This document shows positions 8,318 to 15,404 of a DNA stretch of 37,715 bases, piece after piece. Under the pieces are notes generated by a model. That model had not been told where the DNA came from and made no database searches. It saw only the letters and a list, made by a program, of their open reading frames with translations. The DNA is from Syntrophaceae bacterium UBA1163 (lineage in GTDB: Bacteria; Desulfobacterota; BSN033; UBA1163). The translations under genes and the position numbers were made by a program. Location of the stretch: assembly GCA_002311635.1 (NCBI GenBank), contig DBZJ01000157.1, positions 1-37,715 of the forward strand. Direction: 5' to 3'. The number at the start of each line of letters is the position of its first letter. Positions within the stretch are counted from its first letter, which is position 1.

Positions 8318-8356
8318 TTGTGGCGCTTGGTTGACGGTAGATTATAGCTAATAGAT

Positions 8357-8381
8357 CTGTAGGGCAAGGCTTTAGCCTTGC
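8357..8381 (+). repeat. REP hairpin, left flank of RAYT
   Basis: The tetranucleotide GTAG (8359-8362) stands just before a perfect 7-bp stem, GCAAGGC (8364-8370) with GCCTTGC (8375-8381), closed by TTTA. A 5' GTAG next to a hairpin is the known signature of REP elements recognised by TnpA-REP transposases. Confidence 0.75.
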
Positions 8382-8404
8382 TCAAAAACTTTACCCTGCG
8401 AAGC

Positions 8405-8881
8405 ATGGAAATTATCCACAAAAAACGCGTTCGATTGAGGAGTTTCGATTATAGAGGCTTCTTTCGCTATTTCGTCACAGTTTGCACTTACAATAAAGAG
8501 TGGGTTTTCAAGGATGACCTTCTTCTTGTTGAATGGCTCACTGACATCTTGTGAGAAAAGTCAAATTCTTTCGGATTTAAAGTCTGGGCATACTGTTTTA
8601 TGCCAGACCATCTTCATCTTTTGATAGAGGGCAAAGAAAACAATTCGGACATGAGGAGATTTATCTCCTCATATAAGCAGTCCACGGGCTTTTATTATAA
8701 AAAGAAAACGGGCCTCCCGCTTTGGCAAGTTAATTATTATGAGCATGTGCTAAGAAGAGAAGAAGATACAACGAACGTTGCACGCTATATTCTTGATAAT
8801 CCAGTTAGAAAAGGACTAGTGGACGGCTTCAAGAAATACAAATCTCTCGGCTCCTTTGAATTTGATTTATTCACGATATAA
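8405..8881 (+). pseudogene. REP-associated tyrosine transposase (RAYT, Y1/HUH family) interrupted by one TGA codon
   Basis: Read from ATG 8405 there are 158 codons with a single in-frame TGA at 8552-8554 (codon 50). The part before it (MEIIHKKRVRLRSFDYRG, then YFVTVCTYNK) is the RAYT N-terminus. The part after it holds the HUH motif in MPDHLHLLIEG (His 69 and 71) and a YKQ segment (Tyr 90) as candidate catalytic tyrosine. The end, PLWQVNYYEHVLRREED through DNPVRKGLVD, is typical of the family. A CGA-to-TGA change would explain the break, because Arg fits the context. An internal ATG at 8600 leaves a 93-residue piece without the first beta strand. The gene lies between two inverted REP hairpins, as expected for a RAYT. 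It is probably inactive, unless the stop is read through or the base is an assembly error. Confidence 0.88.
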
Positions 8882-8903
8882 ATTGAGCACGTATTGTTTA
8901 GGA

Positions 8904-8927
8904 GCAACCCTAAAGGGTTGCCCTACA
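8904..8927 (-). repeat. REP hairpin, right flank of RAYT, inverted
   Basis: GCAACCC (8904-8910) pairs with GGGTTGC (8915-8921) around TAAA, followed by CTAC (8923-8926). On the minus strand this reads GTAG then hairpin, the same design as the left REP at 8357-8381 but in opposite orientation. The two REPs share the outer bases but differ in compensating stem pairs. Confidence 0.75.
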
Positions 8928-8943
8928 TACAGGGATATTGTAC

Positions 8944-10077
8944 TTAAATCCTAATCAACTCGTATTCCCTTGTTCCCAGCCCGATCTCTTCGGCATAGGC
9001 AAGCTGAATACTCCAGTCCACCTGCGGATAAATCGCTTTAAATTTATCTTCTCCTGGTTTCCAGGCTCCCGGAAGTTTAGAAGATCGGTTTCCTTCCTGC
9101 CGATTCACCAAATCAACCGATGCCTGATCGATCGCCACCGGATCTTCAGAAGAAAGGATTCCGATATCATTGGCAATCGGTGTATCGGAATACCCGTAGC
9201 AGTCACAGGCAGGAGAGATCTGGGTGAGAAAGTTTAAACAGAGGGTCTTCCCTTTTTTCTTCTGGACTACACCATAGGCGTATTCGACCATTTTCTTTTG
9301 GAACATAGGGATGCTTTCGTTCAATTGGACTTGAATCGCCCCTGAAGAACACGTGAGTATGCACTCTCCGCACCCGACGCACTTTTTGGGATCGATAAAG
9401 GCAATGCTGTGTTTGGTTTCGACCCCAGATGGAGGCGGCTGCATCAAAATGGCTTCCTGGGCACACCAACTGAGGCAGGCTTTGCATCCTTTGCAGGCTT
9501 CCCCATTGACCTTGGGAGAAATATTTGAATGTTGACTTAACTTTCCTTCGCGGCTGGCGCACCCCATTCCCAAATTCTTCAAAGCCCCTCCGAACCCGGA
9601 GAGCTCATGACCTTTGAAATGGGTGACCGCAACCAGTCCGTCCGCCATGTGAATCTCTCGGGCGATGGAAACCGTTTTGAAAATACGTTTGTCAACCCGA
9701 ACCTTGACGGCGCTATTGCCCCTCAACCCGTCGGCAATCAGAATGGGTGCATTCACGGCAGACTCGGTGAACCCGTTTTCAAGAGCGGTGGTTAGATGGG
9801 AGACCGCCTCCGCCCGGGTTCCAACGTAGAGAGTGTTGGTATCGGTTAGGAAAGGCTTCGCCTTATATTGTTTGACCCGATCCACCACCCTTCTCAAAAA
9901 GATGGGCCGCACATAGGCCGTATTTCCTTTCTCCCCAAAGTGGAGTTTAATCGCAACCAAATCCCTCTCTTTGACCTTTCCCTTTAGATCAGCTCGATCC
10001 AAAAGGATGTCCAATTTGTCCAGGAGGGTCCTCCCTGATTCAACCTTCAGATCTGAAAGAAAGACAGAACTCTTCAT
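8944..10077 (-). CDS. DUF362 domain protein with central 2x[4Fe-4S] ferredoxin
   Basis: This is a second DUF362 protein (377 aa) of a different subtype. It starts with the core directly (MKSSVFLSDLKVESGRTLLD, LVAIKLHFGEKGNTAYVRP). FKGHELSGFGGALKNLGMGC follows, and the two ferredoxin motifs are in the middle (CKGCKACLSWC, CVGCGECILTC), not at the end. The C-terminal half (ACDCYGYSDTPIANDIGI, DPVAIDQASVDLVN) is typical of this subtype. GAGG a few bases upstream of ATG 10077 is a good ribosome-binding site. It is transcribed alone, divergent from the EF-G-like gene. Its function is not known. Confidence 0.85.
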   Translation of the reverse strand: MKSSVFLSDLKVESGRTLLDKLDILLDRADLKGKVKERDLVAIKLHFGEKGNTAYVRPIFLRRVVDRVKQYKAKPFLTDTNTLYVGTRAEAVSHLTTALENGFTESAVNAPILIADGLRGNSAVKVRVDKRIFKTVSIAREIHMADGLVAVTHFKGHELSGFGGALKNLGMGCASREGKLSQHSNISPKVNGEACKGCKACLSWCAQEAILMQPPPSGVETKHSIAFIDPKKCVGCGECILTCSSGAIQVQLNESIPMFQKKMVEYAYGVVQKKKGKTLCLNFLTQISPACDCYGYSDTPIANDIGILSSEDPVAIDQASVDLVNRQEGNRSSKLPGAWKPGEDKFKAIYPQVDWSIQLAYAEEIGLGTREYELIRI

Positions 10078-10145
10078 ATGAAAACCTCTTTACGAAACAT
10101 TGTAAGAAAATCGTACTCCTGTGTCAACGATGGCCGAAGGAAGGG

Positions 10146-10175
10146 TTGACTTTTTATTGAAAAAAAAGGTAATTT
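10146..10175 (+). promoter_or_regulatory. Candidate sigma-70 promoter for the EF-G-like gene
   Basis: TTGACT (10146-10151) is followed after 18 bp by TAATTT (10170-10175) in an A/T-rich context, about 45 bp before the start codon at 10221. Confidence 0.5.
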
Positions 10176-10220
10176 AATACATTAACTCTCGGATAGGATG
10201 GACCACGGAAAGGAGAAGAG

Positions 10221-12317
10221 ATGAAGCGAGGCGAACCGACCCAGATTCGAAACATAGGAACCTTCGGCCACGGCGGTGAGGGGAAGACCTCCCTGGTCGA
10301 GGCCATTCTCTTTGACACGGGCGAGAATACCCGGCTTGGCCGCGTCGATGACGGTTCCGCTTTGATGGATTTTGAACCAGAGGAGATCAATCGGAAAATT
10401 AGCATCAGCGCCTCTCTTTCTCATTTTGAGTGGGATAAGCATTCGTTTCATGTCGTTGATACGCCGGGGTATGCCAATTTCATCGCAGAGGCAAAGGCCT
10501 CCATGAGGGTGGTAGACGGGGCCATCATCGTCGTCAGCGGGAATTCGGGGGTCAAGGTACAAACAGACACGGTGTGGGGATACGCCAATGAATTTCAAGT
10601 CCCGCGAATTCTGTATGTCAGCAAAATGGATACGGAGCGGGCCAATTTTCTCAAAGTGGTGGATGAGGTGAAAAAGACCTTTCCATCCCAAACCGCCGTC
10701 CCTGTTGAACTTCCCATCGGAGGAGACGGAAGTTTTAAGGGAGTGGTGGATCTGATTCAGAGAAAAGCCTATTTCTACCGTGAAGACGGAAGCGGCCAAT
10801 TCGAGCTCAAGGATGTCCCTGCGGACATGAAAGAAGAGGTAGAACGACTTCGTGAGAAGTTGGTCGAGACCGTAGTGGAAATGGACGATCAGTTAATGGA
10901 AAAATATTTAGAGTCGGGAGAAGTTTCGATAGAGGAGACGGTTCGGTGTCTTCGAAAAGGAACCTTGGAAAGAAAATTGGTTCCTGCCGTCTGCGGCTCC
11001 TCCACTCGAAACATAGGGATTCAACCTCTTCTGGATCTGGCGATCTCCTGTTTTCCTTCACCCTCGGAGAGGGGACCGGTTCAGGGAAAGAATCCCAGGA
11101 CGGGAGAACCTGAAACCCGTGAACCCAAAGAAGATGCGCCTTTCTCCGCCTTTGTGTTTAAGACGATCGCTGATCCATTTGCCGGAAAACTGAGCCTGTT
11201 CAGGGTTTATTCCGGGACGGTGAATGCAGATTCCACCCTCTACAATTCCAAAAAAGACGTGAGGGAGAGGATCGGCCAGATTTTCCTGTTGGAGGGAAAG
11301 AAGCAGAAGCCCGTAGGCTTCGCTGGGGTAGGGGATATCGTGGCGGTTGCAAAACTGAAAGAAACCACGACGGGTGACACCTTCTCCGAGGAGAAAAAGC
11401 CTATTGTGTTCGAAGAAACGAAACTTCCGCTTCCCGTCATCTCTTATGCCTTGACCCCGAAGAGCAAAGGGGATGAGGACAAGATTACTGCTTCGCTGGC
11501 ACGCATCCACGAAGAAGACCCGACGATGATGCTGGGCCGGGACGAACAAACCGGGGAGATCATTCTCTCCGGTGTGGGGCAGACCCATGTGGAAGTTATC
11601 GTTGAAAAATTAAAAAGGAAATTCGGAGTGGAAGTCAACCTCAGCGTCCCGAAAGTTCCGTATAAAGAGACCATCCGCGGATCGAAGACCGGGGTGATCT
11701 ATCGTCATAAGAAACAGACCGGGGGCCGGGGGCAGTTCGCTGAAGTCCATTTCGATGTTTCTTCGCTTCCTCGGGGGTCGGGTTTCGAATTCGAAAACGC
11801 CCTTACAGGGATGAACGTCCCAAGGAATTTTGTTCCAGCGGTTGAGAAGGGAATTACGGAGGCCATGCAAAGCGGCATCCTGGCCGGCTATCCGGTCGTG
11901 GACGTGAAAGTCCGATTCTATGATGGGAAATCTCATGAGGTTGACTCCTCGGAAATGGCATTCAAGATCGCTGCGATCATGGCTTTTAAGAAAGGGGTCC
12001 AGGAAGCCAGCCCGGTGCTTCTGGAGCCCATCATGAAGGTGGCGGTGACGGCACCGGATGAAAACATCGGTGATGTGATCGGCGACCTCAACAGCCGCCG
12101 GGGAAGGGTCTTGAGAGTCGATTCCAAAGGAAATTATCAAGTGATTGAAGCCAATGTCCCGATGTCTGAGATGTTGAAATATGCTCCGGACCTCAACTCC
12201 AAAACGGGGGGTCGCGGAACCTTCACCATGGAATTCTCCCACTATGAAGAAATCCCCGCCCAACTGGCTGAGAAGGTGATCGCTCAAGCCAAGAAGGATA
12301 AAGAGAAAGAAGATTAA
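10221..12317 (+). CDS. Elongation factor G-like GTPase (EF-G paralogue)
   Basis: The 698-residue protein has the full EF-G layout. G1 is GHGGEGKT (residues 16-23) and G3 is DTPG (80-83). G4 is SKMD (134-137), where most EF-Gs have NKxD. Domain II follows, then domain III (LSGVGQTHVEVIVEKLKRKF), domain IV (YRHKKQTGGRGQFAEVHF) and a domain V C-terminus with GDVIGDLNSRRGRV. No ribosomal protein operon (rpsL, rpsG, tuf) is near, so it is a stand-alone paralogue of the fusA2 kind and not the housekeeping copy. AAAGGAGAAGAG directly precedes the ATG. Roles known for such paralogues include ribosome recycling or stress translation; which one applies here is open. Confidence 0.85.
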   Translation: MKRGEPTQIRNIGTFGHGGEGKTSLVEAILFDTGENTRLGRVDDGSALMDFEPEEINRKISISASLSHFEWDKHSFHVVDTPGYANFIAEAKASMRVVDGAIIVVSGNSGVKVQTDTVWGYANEFQVPRILYVSKMDTERANFLKVVDEVKKTFPSQTAVPVELPIGGDGSFKGVVDLIQRKAYFYREDGSGQFELKDVPADMKEEVERLREKLVETVVEMDDQLMEKYLESGEVSIEETVRCLRKGTLERKLVPAVCGSSTRNIGIQPLLDLAISCFPSPSERGPVQGKNPRTGEPETREPKEDAPFSAFVFKTIADPFAGKLSLFRVYSGTVNADSTLYNSKKDVRERIGQIFLLEGKKQKPVGFAGVGDIVAVAKLKETTTGDTFSEEKKPIVFEETKLPLPVISYALTPKSKGDEDKITASLARIHEEDPTMMLGRDEQTGEIILSGVGQTHVEVIVEKLKRKFGVEVNLSVPKVPYKETIRGSKTGVIYRHKKQTGGRGQFAEVHFDVSSLPRGSGFEFENALTGMNVPRNFVPAVEKGITEAMQSGILAGYPVVDVKVRFYDGKSHEVDSSEMAFKIAAIMAFKKGVQEASPVLLEPIMKVAVTAPDENIGDVIGDLNSRRGRVLRVDSKGNYQVIEANVPMSEMLKYAPDLNSKTGGRGTFTMEFSHYEEIPAQLAEKVIAQAKKDKEKED

Positions 12318-12380
12318 GAATTAAGAGTTATGAGTTATGAATTGAGAGTTCACAAATTACGAGTCACGAGTCACGAGGAA
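12318..12380. repeat. AT-rich interstitial repeat, copy 1
   Basis: Directly behind the TAA of the EF-G-like gene are degenerate tandem units of the type GAGTTATGA / GAATT / GAGTCACGA. Reverse-complement versions of the same words (TTCATAACTCATAACTC) occur at 28671-28699 and 32885-32926. Confidence 0.65.
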
Positions 12381-12433
12381 CGAATTTCAGACAAAAGTGG
12401 CGGACACGTGGCGCGGACACGGACACGATAAAG

Positions 12434-12898
12434 ATGAGGGCCGTGATCCAGAGGGTAAAATCTGCCCAGGTTTGCGTGGATGGCCGAGTTTCTGGAAAGA
12501 TCGGAAAGGGCCTTCTGGTACTCCTCGGTGTGGGAAAGGGAGACACAGAGAGCGACGTCACTTTTCTGGGCTTTAAGATACCTGAACTCAGAATCTTCGA
12601 AGACACCTCCGGGAAGTTCAATCTTTCATTAAAAGAGATCGGTGGAGAGATACTGGTGGTCTCCCAGTTCACTCTTTTCGGCGATTGCCGGAAAGGAAGG
12701 AGGCCCTCTTTCACAGAGGCGGAAGAGCCTTTCACGGCGAAACGTCTTTACGAACAATTTGTTTTGAAGTTGAAGGAGCAAAACATTCCGGTTCAGACAG
12801 GGGAATTTCAGGCGAGGATGGAGGTTCATCTTGTCAACGATGGACCGGTAACGCTTTTATTGGACAGCAGACAGGGACGGGGAGATGAATCGTTGTGA
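12434..12898 (+). CDS. dtd: D-aminoacyl-tRNA deacylase
   Basis: Dtd removes D-amino acids (and glycine) wrongly attached to tRNA. The length of 154 residues is usual. The N-terminus [17 protein letters not shown], the SQFTLFGD motif and the cross-subunit [11 protein letters not shown] motif, which build the active site of the dimer, are intact. There is no obvious strong ribosome-binding site before ATG 12434; the leader consists of GGACACG repeats. It is followed after 68 bp by the AMMECR1 gene. Confidence 0.94.
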   Translation: MRAVIQRVKSAQVCVDGRVSGKIGKGLLVLLGVGKGDTESDVTFLGFKIPELRIFEDTSGKFNLSLKEIGGEILVVSQFTLFGDCRKGRRPSFTEAEEPFTAKRLYEQFVLKLKEQNIPVQTGEFQARMEVHLVNDGPVTLLLDSRQGRGDESL

Positions 12899-12966
12899 CG
12901 GGGATCGGAGTTGCGTCGTGGGGTATGGGCTGGAGTTTTTTATAAGCCAGCCGGGGAAAAGAGAAA

Positions 12967-13533
12967 ATGAAAGAGGAAAGGAAGGTTGGCGTTGATCTGG
13001 GGTTAAATCAGGATGAGAAGAAGAGCCTCCGTCATATAGCGAGAACGGTGGTCGAAAATAAGGCGAGAGGGAAGCCCGTCCCGGACTTCAAGATTGAATC
13101 GCCCATTCTGAGGGAAAACAGGGGGGCCTTCGTCACCATTCACAAGAGAGGGCAGTTGAGGGGTTGCATTGGATACATTGAGGGGCATGGGCCGCTTCAC
13201 AAGACCGTTGAAGACATGGCCGATGCAGCGGCATTCCGCGACCCTCGGTTCCCGCCCGTAAGAGAGAATGAGCTTTCAGAGTTGGAGTTTGAGATATCTG
13301 TTTTGACCCCTCTCAGAAGGATCAAAGATGTGGATGAGATTCAGGTTGGAAAGCACGGGATCTATATTAAAAAGGGGTGGTTCTCGGGGCTTCTCCTGCC
13401 CCAGGTGGCAACGGAATACGGCTGGGACCGCCAGACCTTCGTAGAACACACTTGCCAAAAGGCAGGCCTCCCTTCCAATGCGTGGAAAGAAAAAGATACT
13501 GAAATCTATATCTTCTCAGCCGATATCTTCTGA
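12967..13533 (+). CDS. amrA: AMMECR1 domain protein (AmmeMemoRadiSam system protein A type)
   Basis: The 188-residue protein carries the AMMECR1 signature RGCIGYIEG and the segments FRDPRFPPV and HGIYIKKGWFSGLLLPQVA, plus the YGWDRQTFVEHTCQKAGLP end. In many anaerobes this domain is part of a three-gene set with a Memo-like protein and a radical SAM protein; neither is in the window. The biochemical role is unresolved. GGCTGG/CCAGCC (12928-12933, 12947-12952) forms a small hairpin in the 68-bp gap after dtd. Confidence 0.88.
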   Translation: MKEERKVGVDLGLNQDEKKSLRHIARTVVENKARGKPVPDFKIESPILRENRGAFVTIHKRGQLRGCIGYIEGHGPLHKTVEDMADAAAFRDPRFPPVRENELSELEFEISVLTPLRRIKDVDEIQVGKHGIYIKKGWFSGLLLPQVATEYGWDRQTFVEHTCQKAGLPSNAWKEKDTEIYIFSADIF

Positions 13534-13538
13534 CCTGC

Positions 13539-13763
13539 TCACCCTTCCATCTCATCAACCGAATACCTCAATACCCGTGCGAGGCAGTCTCCCCACCGCA
13601 TGCCGCCTGTGTCGACATCGTACTCGCGCAGGAGCTGTCCGGAACCTGCAATCGTTCGTCGATAGCGGTTCTCCCGTGCAGTGATTTCCTCCTCGGCTCT
13701 TTTCTGCTCGGCGATGTCAGGGCCGATGCAGAGTTCAGCCGGGGTTGATGAATTTTCATTCAT
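13539..13763 (-). pseudogene. PAS-domain fragment of a sensor protein
   Basis: The 74-residue reading frame contains the linker DIAEQKRAEEEI that usually joins two PAS/PAC units. It then has the beginning of a PAS domain (ENRYRRTIAGSG, MRWGDCLARVLRYSVDEMEG) and stops before the rest of the domain. No kinase or GGDEF part is present on either side. An AAAGGT site and a TATAGT-like element precede the ATG, so it might be expressed, but it looks like a remnant of a larger sensor gene cut at both ends. Confidence 0.6.
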
Positions 13764-13770
13764 ACTATAA

Positions 13771-13944
13771 TTACCTTTCTATTACTTTGAGAAAGCGGTA
13801 CAACTCGGATTGGTGAACCCTCCAGCCGCTTCCCGCTTTGACAGCCTTGATTCTTCCAAGCCGGATGTGCTTGAGATATGTGGGTTTGGAAATCTTGAGA
13901 TATTGGATAGCCTCACCGGTTGTTAAGACAATGTCTTTGTCCAT
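13771..13944 (-). CDS. Small excisionase/MerR-type helix-turn-helix protein
   Basis: From ATG 13944 this gives 57 residues. The protein is almost entirely an HTH_17-like domain: LTTGEAIQYLKISKPTYLKH (recognition helix region) and GRIKAVKAGSGWRVHQSELYRFLK (wing). Such small proteins act as excisionases, AlpA-type regulators or parts of toxin-antitoxin and plasmid loci. A longer form from a TTG at 14010 adds a lysine-rich stretch and seems less likely. The gene lies 7 bp upstream of the PAS fragment on the same strand, in a gene-poor stretch, with no integrase nearby. Its target is unknown. Confidence 0.65.
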   Translation of the reverse strand: MDKDIVLTTGEAIQYLKISKPTYLKHIRLGRIKAVKAGSGWRVHQSELYRFLKVIER

Positions 13945-14452
13945 TAAAGGCGTAATCTTGACCCCTTTTTTCCACTTTTTCGTCAGTTTTTTGTGCAAAA
14001 TAATTGCCAAAGTACAGGTTCGATTGCTTCAATTCAATAGGTCTTGAATATTAAAAGGTAATTAGACACCAGCAAGAATTGGCAATGATTAGGGAACAAC
14101 GAACGGAGGCACCATTCTGTCCAAAATATCAAAAATTTTGTAAATGGATGGTAATGTTTAAACCAGGCAACCAAAAGTCACATCTGCGCGTTGGATCAAT
14201 GTTGATAATAATAAACTCGTAAGATCCTCGGACTCGTTAAATGTGAAAGCGAACTAATCCTTCCGTGGCAGATGGTGTGAGGAGGCCATTATAAAATTAT
14301 TTAGCATTGTCTGTTTTTTATCAGGGTGCCTAAGATCAAGCAATACAATTTCTTTCAAATGATAGTTCAGAGAACATCCTTGCCGGTAGAAACCTTCTCT
14401 AACCATTCAATTATTCGGAGAAAATAAATTAAATTCCTATCGCCCTTTCAAC
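13945..14452. other. Gene-free AT-rich stretch
   Basis: I see no convincing coding frame, tRNA or strong palindrome here. The sequence is AT-rich and lacks the features of its coding neighbours. It may hold the promoter of the small HTH gene at its left end and a decayed accessory sequence in the middle. Confidence 0.5.
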
Positions 14453-14468
14453 TGGCATAAAGATTGCT
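14453..14468 (+). promoter_or_regulatory. Candidate sigma-54 (RpoN) promoter upstream of the riboswitch
   Basis: TGGCAT (14453-14458), five bases, then TTGCT (14464-14468) matches the -24/-12 consensus TGGCAC-N5-TTGC with exact spacing and one mismatch. Transcription would start near 14480, ahead of the riboswitch aptamer. No activator-binding site could be identified, and chance occurrence in AT-rich DNA is possible. Confidence 0.4.
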
Positions 14469-14499
14469 TGATCAAAGAAACGGAAAGCAGATAATTCTA

Positions 14500-14530
14500 T
14501 TGACAATCGGGTAGAATTGTTTTTCAATAT
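14500..14530 (+). promoter_or_regulatory. Candidate sigma-70 promoter upstream of the riboswitch
   Basis: A consensus -35 hexamer TTGACA stands at 14500-14505. The best -10 candidate is CAATAT (14525-14530) at 19 bp, with TTCAAT (14523-14528) at 17 bp as an alternative. A start near 14537 would begin the transcript directly at the aptamer. Confidence 0.4.
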
Positions 14531-14539
14531 TTAAAAAAG

Positions 14540-14656
14540 GCCGAATTGAAATAAGCGGGGGAACCATTTTTCCCGGGGTGAATTCCGAGTCCATCGGAAA
14601 GGATATCCCTTAATCCTAACCCGTCAGCTAACTCCGCAGGCGACTAAGGGAAAGAG
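14540..14656 (+). ncRNA. Cyclic di-AMP riboswitch (ydaO/yuaA type)
   Basis: The block contains the hallmark words of the c-di-AMP aptamer in the right order. GCGGGGGAACC comes first (14555-14565), then GGGGTGAAT (14575-14583), then CCCGTCAGCTAACTCC from about 14620 followed by GCAGGCG (to 14642). CCCTTA (14607-14612) pairs with TAAGGG (14645-14650), closing the stem around the conserved 3' part. In Bacillus and others this RNA binds c-di-AMP and shuts off genes for K+ uptake and cell-wall enzymes. Here it sits upstream of kdp, the expected target. The intrinsic terminator directly follows, so an OFF switch at transcription level is the likely mechanism. Recognition is from memory of the consensus. 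Confidence 0.9.
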
Positions 14657-14661
14657 AATCC

Positions 14662-14693
14662 AAGGTAGAGGATCCTTCTCTACCTTTTTTTTT
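14662..14693 (+). terminator. Intrinsic terminator serving as riboswitch expression platform
   Basis: AAGGTAGAG (14662-14670) pairs perfectly with CTCTACCTT (14678-14686) around a 7-base loop, and an uninterrupted T-run extends to 14693. It begins only about a dozen bases after the aptamer, which is typical of a regulated terminator: ligand-bound RNA would let it form and stop transcription before kdp. Confidence 0.88.
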
Positions 14694-14726
14694 GGAGGGT
14701 GCAATTAATTATCACGTAGGTGAATC

Positions 14727-14741
14727 CCCGGCCCTGCCGGG
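14727..14741. repeat. Short GC hairpin
   Basis: CCCGGC (14727-14732) and GCCGGG (14736-14741) enclose CCT. A related but imperfect string (CCCCCGGCTCTGCAGGAGG) occurs near 14947-14965, on the other side of the 95-bp palindromic element. Confidence 0.5.
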
Positions 14742-14776
14742 AGACTCTCAGAGTTTGGCAGTTCCGGGAGTAGGAT

Positions 14777-14871
14777 CGTCATTCCGGGCAAGTGGAACGC
14801 GACCCGGAATCCAGAAGAAACACTGGATTCCTGCTGGAGTTTACCCGATGGAAATCGGGGCATGAATGACG
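14777..14871. repeat. Palindromic MITE-like element in the kdp leader
   Basis: The ends CGTCATTC (14777-14784) and GAATGACG (14864-14871) are perfect inverted repeats. Inside, GGAATCCAG (14806-14814) pairs with CTGGATTCC (14823-14831). The word pattern CGTCATTCCGG...GGAATCCAG...CTGGATTCC is that of REP/MITE-like repeats found many times in deltaproteobacterial genomes. It lies between the terminator and the first kdp operon gene and so lengthens the leader RNA. Confidence 0.7.
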
Positions 14872-15165
14872 GCAACAGCAACGAAACAGAATAGTGAATG
14901 CTTCTTGGTTTTGATTTTAACCGATTGCGGTCAGGCAATCGTAAAGCCCCCGGCTCTGCAGGAGGATATTTATTATGACGAAGTGTGAGGTATATCTGTC
15001 GAAAAGGGGGTGGAAATAATAAATGGGTCGTCTAGGCTGACTCGGAAATACAGTGTTTTTGGTAGTAAATTACATAACTTTAAGTATAGACGCACTTCTT
15101 TTCTTTGTGTATGTTTTTGCCATACACCTGAAAGGAATCACCGAAATCTTGGGAGGAATCTTGAA

Positions 15166-15261
15166 ATGAATCTTGCATTTTGGTTTCCGGCGATGTTTTT
15201 CTTGGGCATTGTAACGATGGGAATAATGTACCTGTTTTTTATCGCTTGCGAGAAAATATAA
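15166..15261 (+). CDS. 31-aa single-span membrane peptide preceding kdpF
   Basis: ATG 15166 has a strong ribosome-binding site (GGGAGGAA, 15151-15158). It opens a 31-residue frame that is nearly all hydrophobic, starting MNLAFWFPAMFFLGIV and ending in the charged FIACEKI. This is one membrane helix with a short polar tail. It ends 12 bp before kdpF. Its size and topology resemble KdpF, but the sequence is different. It may be a second small stabilising subunit or a regulatory peptide. I know no proven function. Confidence 0.7.
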   Translation: MNLAFWFPAMFFLGIVTMGIMYLFFIACEKI

Positions 15262-15273
15262 GAAGATGAGGTG

Positions 15274-15363
15274 ATGCCGATGATGATCTATGTGACAGCG
15301 GCCGTTGCAGCCTTCTTGTTCATTTACCTGGTTGCGGCCCTTGTACGGCCGGAATGGTTCTGA
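15274..15363 (+). CDS. kdpF: K+-transporting ATPase small subunit KdpF
   Basis: The 29-residue peptide is one hydrophobic helix ending in YLVAALVRPEWF, the usual KdpF ending (Y-L-x-x-A-L-x-x-P-E-x-F). KdpF stabilises the KdpABC complex in the membrane. The GATGAGGTG sequence before it is the ribosome-binding site; with that site the ATG at 15280 is an equally good start, giving 27 residues. kdpA begins 41 bp later. The gene is too short for standard gene callers. Confidence 0.85.
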   Translation: MPMMIYVTAAVAAFLFIYLVAALVRPEWF

Positions 15364-15404
15364 AGGCCGACAGCGAATCCTGAGATACAGAAAGGAGATA
15401 AATA

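Noticed and set aside
8552..8554. TGA in the RAYT gene as selenocysteine or recoding site
   Set aside because: No SECIS-like hairpin directly follows, and the position suits Arg, so a CGA to TGA mutation is simpler.
11610..12287. 225-residue minus-strand open frame inside the EF-G-like gene
   Set aside because: Antisense shadow of a conserved gene; no motif seen.
12928..12952. GGCTGG/CCAGCC hairpin between dtd and the AMMECR1 gene as terminator
   Set aside because: The T-rich stretch is in the loop and not behind the stem, so it does not fit an intrinsic terminator.
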